The notes under the pieces were generated by a model that was not told where the DNA came from, made no database searches, and worked only from the letters and a program-made list of their open reading frames with translations. This document shows, piece by piece, positions 59,744-64,000 of a stretch of DNA of 64,000 nucleotides (the first letter of the stretch is position 1; every line of letters begins with the position of its first letter). This DNA comes from DSPP01 sp964607165 (GTDB taxonomy: Bacteria; Zixibacteria; MSB-5A5; DSPP01). A program made the position numbers and the translations under genes. Location of the stretch: the NCBI GenBank assembly GCA_964607165.1, contig CAZSIT010000001.1, positions 124,001-188,000 on the forward strand, written 5' to 3'.

Positions 59744-61576
59744 CTAATTAGCTCTTTCGTCCTTTTTGGGCAATTCGACAATGAAAAGCGTTCCTCTCGG
59801 CAGGGCATAGCTTTTCCAGATGCGGCTTTTATTCAGGATTTCAGGATATTTTTCGGTAAAATATTTTTGTTCCCAACCGCCGCCAAAGACGGCCAGATGC
59901 GTTACTGGGAAGCGTTCCAATACTTTATTGACGTTGCAGAACTGCTGCATCTCGATGGCTCGCACGGGGGCTTCCAGCGTAATGGCTCCCGCCCAGGGGC
60001 CGGCCACTGCGCTGCCGGGAGGCAAGTTGCGCAAATCGCGCGAGGCTTCAATCACCGAGTAGGTTACATTTTGAGACCAGGCCGCGTATTGACTGATGTC
60101 CGAGATGGTCGACAGGCCAAGTAAAATTAAAACCATAGCGGGCGCCAGTCGAAATTTTTTTTCCCGTTTTGACGAAGGTCTCCAGTAACTTAATCCTATC
60201 CAAACACCCAGCCCAAGCGTGGAAGCGATTAAAGCGCGGGGCAGAAATTGGCTGAAATTTTGCAAGCGGCTTTGAATTTCCTGGGCCCACTGCATTGGGG
60301 AGGAAGAAAAGGATAGAATCGAGGAATGATTTAAAATGAAAAGATCAATTGTCCACAAAATATTATAGGCGAAAAATGAAAGAATTATCCAGCGCAGAGC
60401 CCAATCCAACGGACCTGCTTTTGAATTTTCTTTAATTTGCTGCGGCTGCCAGAGGCGGTCAAGCATCAAACTGACAAGAATAAATGCCGCTGGAAGCAAA
60501 ATCATCTGATAACGAATGGGGCGGTAGTTCATACTGGAAAGCAAAAAAAGAGCGCCCAGAAACCAGAGTGCGGAAATGAATTCCAGCGGAGAAGCCCGTT
60601 TTATTCTTTCTCGAATGTTTGCTGTCCAGAAAAACAGGGCAATAATGGCCAGCGGGAAAATAATCCAGGCGCGGGGAGTTAAATGGTCGTTGGTGGCCAG
60701 GGTGAAAATGTTTTTCAAAAATTCTCCAATGGATTTAGGATGTCCGCCGGCCGATTCGGTCGAGCTGGCGGCCAAAATGGTGCTTACTTCCTTTGGGAAA
60801 GGCAAATAAACGGATACGAACCATATCCCCGCGGCTAAAATTCCGCCGGAGATGAAGAGAAGAATTGGTCTGAAGTTGAGCGGCTTAATTGTAGAATCGT
60901 TCGCCAGCCAGCGCTGGCGGATGAATTCCAAAGGCAGAATCGGCAGAAAGAAAATCCCCAATAATTTGACAAACAGCACGGCGCTTACCGAAAGAAAACC
61001 AGAGACGAAAAATTGGTATTGTTGAACCGGAGCCTTAATCCAGAATAGAACTGCCAAGAGAAGTACTAATGCAAGAAAGGACTCCTCCGTAGCCATCCGG
61101 TTTTGCATTATCCAGAGATAGCTGGTGGTGGCCAGCAAAGCGCCGATGAAAGCCACTTTGGTTGATGAACTTTTGCGCAGCAGAAGGAAAATCAAATAGG
61201 TAACACCCATGGCCGAAATCACGGAAACGATGCGAGCTTGAAAGTAGCCGAATCCGAAAAGCTTAAATACGACAAACATCACAATGCTGAAAAGGGGAGA
61301 GACGCCCATTCGAAACCATTCATCCAACATCCAGTGGCCGAATAAAATCTCGTTTTTTGCATTTACGACGTGGGCACCTTCGTCTGTGTAGGGAGCCAGA
61401 CTCCAGCTTAAGTCCGGCGGCGGGTCGGCGGTGAGATGATTGAAACGCAGGAGAAAACCAACGAGAAGCAAAACAATCAAACCTATGGCATAAGTTTTTT
61501 CGCTAAACATAGCGCTTGAAGCCGGTTTGGTCTCGGTCGGGATGGAGTTAGGTTTTGATTTAGCTTTGGTCGCCAT
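59744..61576 (-). CDS. Membrane glycosyltransferase of GT39/GT83 (ArnT-like) type
   Basis: A 610-residue polytopic inner-membrane protein with about 11-12 helices and the first periplasmic loop motif YTDEGAHVVNAKNE (Asp-Glu), the usual catalytic loop of lipid-linked sugar transferases. A C-terminal periplasmic part follows. The family transfers sugars from polyprenyl phosphates to lipid A or proteins. Its place next to a DPM1-like GT2 supports this. The acceptor is unknown. Confidence 0.85.
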   Translation of the reverse strand: MATKAKSKPNSIPTETKPASSAMFSEKTYAIGLIVLLLVGFLLRFNHLTADPPPDLSWSLAPYTDEGAHVVNAKNEILFGHWMLDEWFRMGVSPLFSIVMFVVFKLFGFGYFQARIVSVISAMGVTYLIFLLLRKSSSTKVAFIGALLATTSYLWIMQNRMATEESFLALVLLLAVLFWIKAPVQQYQFFVSGFLSVSAVLFVKLLGIFFLPILPLEFIRQRWLANDSTIKPLNFRPILLFISGGILAAGIWFVSVYLPFPKEVSTILAASSTESAGGHPKSIGEFLKNIFTLATNDHLTPRAWIIFPLAIIALFFWTANIRERIKRASPLEFISALWFLGALFLLSSMNYRPIRYQMILLPAAFILVSLMLDRLWQPQQIKENSKAGPLDWALRWIILSFFAYNILWTIDLFILNHSSILSFSSSPMQWAQEIQSRLQNFSQFLPRALIASTLGLGVWIGLSYWRPSSKREKKFRLAPAMVLILLGLSTISDISQYAAWSQNVTYSVIEASRDLRNLPPGSAVAGPWAGAITLEAPVRAIEMQQFCNVNKVLERFPVTHLAVFGGGWEQKYFTEKYPEILNKSRIWKSYALPRGTLFIVELPKKDERAN

Positions 61577-61580
61577 AGTT

Positions 61581-62324
61581 TCAGACCGTTTCGGCTAAGA
61601 CGATGGCTTCAAAGCCGGCCCGGCCACGCTTAAAAGGTTTTTGCACGGCGTAAATCAACGGCCAGATGGGGATTTTGCTTATAATGGTCGAGGTCTTTCC
61701 CATATCCCAGGCGCTTTGCAGCGAACTTTCAGATGTATTTTCTTCCTTGGTTTCTCCGCCGGCTATTTTTTTTGGAAGAATCCGAGTGTAGACCCGCCGC
61801 AGCGCCCAAAAAACCGGAAAGGTGTAGTTCCAGAATTCCAGCATTTTGAAGCCGCAGCTGGCCAATTGTTTTTCAAGCGATTCTTTTTCGTAGCGGCGGT
61901 AATGGCCGTAAAAATCGTCGTCCCAGCGCCATTCTTTTTTGGGGTTGGTCGGCATTGAAACGATAAAGTATCCTTTTGCACCGTCTTTGGGATAACAAGT
62001 GCGCAAATGTTTAAGTATGGCCGTGTCTTCCTTGATATGTTCGATGACCGTAGTCATCACAATGGTTTTGAACTCCCCTTTGACTGCGAATAAATCCATA
62101 GCTTCGGTTCTTACTTTGTAAGGCTGCAAATTCTTACGACAGATTTTTATGGCTTCCGGAGAGAAATCGACCGCCAGCCCTTCCCACCCCCGTTTGGCCA
62201 AACGAAGCGAAACGTCACCGATACCGCAGCCGGCATCCAGAAAGGGGCCGGTGAGATTATATTGGTCTATCATCTCATCCATCAATTTTAGGATATATCT
62301 TTTTAGCGGTTCAAAATTGGCCAT
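61581..62324 (-). CDS. Class I SAM-dependent methyltransferase
   Basis: A 247-residue methyltransferase with motif I FLDAGCGIGDVSLRLAKRG (about 31-49), acidic VDFSPEAI, and post-I TTVIEHIKED. It is probably part of the glycan operon (4-bp gap to the next gene). Similar proteins modify sugars or lipid carriers. The substrate is unknown. Confidence 0.82.
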   Translation of the reverse strand: MANFEPLKRYILKLMDEMIDQYNLTGPFLDAGCGIGDVSLRLAKRGWEGLAVDFSPEAIKICRKNLQPYKVRTEAMDLFAVKGEFKTIVMTTVIEHIKEDTAILKHLRTCYPKDGAKGYFIVSMPTNPKKEWRWDDDFYGHYRRYEKESLEKQLASCGFKMLEFWNYTFPVFWALRRVYTRILPKKIAGGETKEENTSESSLQSAWDMGKTSTIISKIPIWPLIYAVQKPFKRGRAGFEAIVLAETV

Positions 62325-62395
62325 ATCGGCTCGTTTTTACTCGGAGAAAACTGGTCTTAATGTTGGATTGGACATCGTTTGGCAACTTACCCTGC

Positions 62396-63421
62396 TCAAG
62401 GGTTTTTGTCAATCGAGGTCTCTTTGATGGCGTAGTTTATGAATGTGCCGTTCTGTTTGCTTATGCCATCGATGACCACCATTGTTAAGGCAATTAATCC
62501 AAGAGGCAGAAGAAGCAAAAGAATGCCGATAGCTTGAAGAAGTTTTTTAAAGGTAAACTCTTGCCACCAGTCCCGGCGGCGAATCATTGTGTAAAACAGG
62601 TTGTGTTCAAAACCAAGTTTATTGTAGAGGGTCTGCAACCAGCAATAGGGGTCAAATTCCCAGGAAAGATGGGAGGAATCAACGGTATCGAAACCGTATT
62701 CAATTAGAAGCTTTTGCAACTGTACCGGCGTGAAATGCATCAAGTGCCGAGGGGCGTCGAAGTTAAACCAGTTTTTTCCGCCAAAACGGGCCATCCGGCT
62801 GTCGAAATTATGCAGGGCGATTATCAAAAGTCCGCCCGGTTTGATGATTCGCGAAATTTCAGTCAAAATTTTTCTAGGATGATAGGTGTGCTCAAAAACG
62901 TGCCAAAGTGTGGCGCAGTCAAAATTCTTTTCGGGAAGTTTGAGGTCGAATATTTCTCCAACCATAATGTTTAAGCCGAGTACTTCTTGTGCATCGTGCG
63001 CTGATTCTTCTGTCCATTCCGTGCCATAAACTTCCCACCCCCGCTTGCGCATTAACGTGAGCATTTGCGCCCGGCCGCAGCCCAAGTCCAGAATTCTTCC
63101 TTTCTTTTTGTACCGTTCTATATTTTTTATGCGACGGAAGCGAAAAAAAGTTTCAATCCATTCAATTGGACCCATAAAACGGCGGTGTTTGGGGCCGTAG
63201 TAGGCTTCGCCATAGAACCGGTTCATATCGGTCTCGGTCGGACGAGAGTTGGTATAAACCAGTCCACAGGCCTCGCAGCGAACTATGCCGAAAGTAAGGC
63301 CAAATTCTAAAGGCTCGGAAGGAACGTCAAATAGCTTTTTGTATCGAGGAGAATTGCAAACCGGGCAATTGACCGCTTCCAGCGCGATAGCCACCGGATT
63401 TTTTTCGGAAACCGCTTCCAC
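62396..63421 (-). CDS. Zinc-ribbon SAM methyltransferase with C-terminal membrane segment
   Basis: A 341-residue protein with an N-terminal four-Cys zinc ribbon (CPVC ... CEAC), a methyltransferase core (RILDLGCGRAQMLTLM near 106-121; CATLWHVFEHTYHP), and a hydrophobic C-terminal stretch (LLQAIGILLLLLPLGLIALTMVV) that may anchor it. The start GTG 63421 lies 7 nt after TATAAT with no ribosome site, so the message is probably leaderless. It is the first gene of the five-gene glycan operon. Confidence 0.88.
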   Translation of the reverse strand: MEAVSEKNPVAIALEAVNCPVCNSPRYKKLFDVPSEPLEFGLTFGIVRCEACGLVYTNSRPTETDMNRFYGEAYYGPKHRRFMGPIEWIETFFRFRRIKNIERYKKKGRILDLGCGRAQMLTLMRKRGWEVYGTEWTEESAHDAQEVLGLNIMVGEIFDLKLPEKNFDCATLWHVFEHTYHPRKILTEISRIIKPGGLLIIALHNFDSRMARFGGKNWFNFDAPRHLMHFTPVQLQKLLIEYGFDTVDSSHLSWEFDPYCWLQTLYNKLGFEHNLFYTMIRRRDWWQEFTFKKLLQAIGILLLLLPLGLIALTMVVIDGISKQNGTFINYAIKETSIDKNP

Positions 63422-63428
63422 ATTGTAA

Positions 63429-63456
63429 ATTATAACTCCCCTTTGAGTGCGGTCAA
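63429..63456 (-). promoter_or_regulatory. Promoter of the glycan operon (leaderless)
   Basis: Minus-strand TTGACC (63456-63451), 16-bp spacer, consensus TATAAT (63434-63429), 7 nt to GTG 63421. The -35 box begins 35 nt before the start codon. Confidence 0.75.
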
Positions 63457-63519
63457 ACTGAAAAAGAGGGATTATATTTGAATTTGCCCTGTAAATTTCA
63501 GATTATAAAGTAGCAGCGA

Positions 63520-64000
63520 TTAGGGTGAGCAATCCAGCGGTACCCCCAAGAAAACGGCATTCAACAGAACCACCACATCAACCGAGTTCAAAATTCCGTT
63601 GCAGGTAACGTCGGCAAAGCAAAGATCGCAGCTGCCGATTCCCAAAAAGGCGCAGTTTAACATCAAAACCAGATCCGCGGCGGTCAAGCTACCGTCGGCG
63701 TTCACGTCTCCCCTGGCCGCACGACAGGCGGCAAACGGCACGGCCCCCATATCATTCCGGCTCTCGTCGGGGTCATTGTAAAGCGTATCGGGGTCTCCGG
63801 CATTTATGCAGGGCGAGCCACCAAGTAACGTATGCTGCGCGGAGAACTTGGGATCAGCCGCGATTGTGCCGACGCCCGAATCGGCTATTTCCTGGTACGG
63901 CACCGGGTTTCCAAAGACGTCGTTATAGGAGAGAAGCGGCTGTGCCACACCCGGCAGGAGCCCTTCGCGATGTATTCCATAGTGGCCGTTGAAGGCGATG
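63520..64000 (-). CDS. C-terminal part of a beta-helix surface protein with dockerin-like tail (5' end beyond window)
   Basis: The frame stays open to the window end; the upstream residues (NGHYGIHREGLLPGVAQ) continue the protein. The N-terminal part shown is typical of right-handed beta-helix (pectate-lyase-like, choice-of-anchor Q) proteins: SYNDVFGN, ADPKF, GSPCINAGDP. The tail has two dockerin-like Ca-binding repeats: GDVNADGSLTAADLV and ADVTCNGILNSVDVV. The tail resembles that of the 3602-5461 protein, including the LNC/LLN and FLG positions. No cohesin is visible in the window. Confidence 0.85.
   Translation of the reverse strand, partial: IAFNGHYGIHREGLLPGVAQPLLSYNDVFGNPVPYQEIADSGVGTIAADPKFSAQHTLLGGSPCINAGDPDTLYNDPDESRNDMGAVPFAACRAARGDVNADGSLTAADLVLMLNCAFLGIGSCDLCFADVTCNGILNSVDVVVLLNAVFLGVPLDCSP

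Overview
The window looks like a chromosomal contig from an uncultured bacterium of the FCB superphylum, most like Zixibacteria, KSB1 or similar candidate lineages. This is inferred from several signs. Two secreted proteins end in the FlgD-like 'YPNPFNP' C-terminal sorting module (1-285 and 48604-51021). Two others end in dockerin-like EF-hand repeats (3602-5461 and 63520-64000). The cell is evidently diderm: there are five small outer-membrane beta-barrel genes, an MCE/MlaD protein and an Amidase_3 enzyme. Base composition is near 50 percent GC. No phage, insertion sequence or CRISPR array is visible.

Layout, left to right. 1-5461: end of a secreted protein, an OPT transporter, a SnoaL-like protein, a SWIB-domain protein and a dockerin-tagged LVIVD protein. 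5565-11563: a heterodimeric ABC exporter pair, an inositol-monophosphatase-family enzyme whose start is probably ATT, and a secreted PDZ protein. 11632-14650: four minus-strand outer-membrane barrels, each closed by its own terminator. 14875-16277: ruvX-mltG. 16306-21005: methyltransferase, hutU and purL (minus). 21090-25969: a frameshifted pseudo-protease/TPR gene, a Rad50-like ATPase whose coiled coil is interrupted by a membrane hairpin, and a Mre11/SbcD-like protein that has lost nearly all its metal ligands. 26090-29610: a two-receiver protein, queF, and groES-groEL under a perfect CIRCE operator. 29761-33177: the tightly overlapped smpB-amidase-murI-rdgB operon (minus). 33280-41881: a serine/threonine kinase with TolB-like and TPR domains, tRNA-Leu(CAG), two SpoIIE-type phosphatases and a HAD hydrolase. 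42029-47307: pfk, a barrel protein, gap-pgk-tpiA-secG and tRNA-Leu(GAG). 47573-51021: two secreted proteins. 51196-57654: glpX, hpf, hprK, mlaD-like, a GH57 glucanotransferase and a hemW-like gene. 57674-63421: a five-gene minus-strand glycan operon. 63520-64000: end of a dockerin-tagged protein.

How the genes work together. Upper and lower glycolysis (pfk, gap, pgk, tpiA), gluconeogenesis (glpX), alpha-glucan rearrangement (GH57) and an HPr kinase make up a central carbon set. Envelope maintenance is covered by MltG, the amidase, MurI, MlaD-like, SecG and the barrels. Signalling is of Ser/Thr type (kinase, two PP2C/SpoIIE phosphatases, receiver protein).

Three regulatory or structural patterns stand out. 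First, at least five genes (purL, queF, smpB, the first SpoIIE phosphatase and a methyltransferase) have sigma-70-like promoters whose -35 box begins exactly 35 nt before the start codon, with no Shine-Dalgarno site. These transcripts should be leaderless. Second, a family of intergenic hairpins and three-way-junction elements ending in GCCCCTAC-like or CCTAC-like sequence is scattered through the window. Third, the tRNA-Leu(CAG) locus carries a mini-hairpin copy of the tRNA ends upstream and a 17-nt copy of its 3' end downstream. The most unusual candidate system is the membrane-hinged Rad50-like ATPase paired with a dead Mre11-like partner at 22839-25969.
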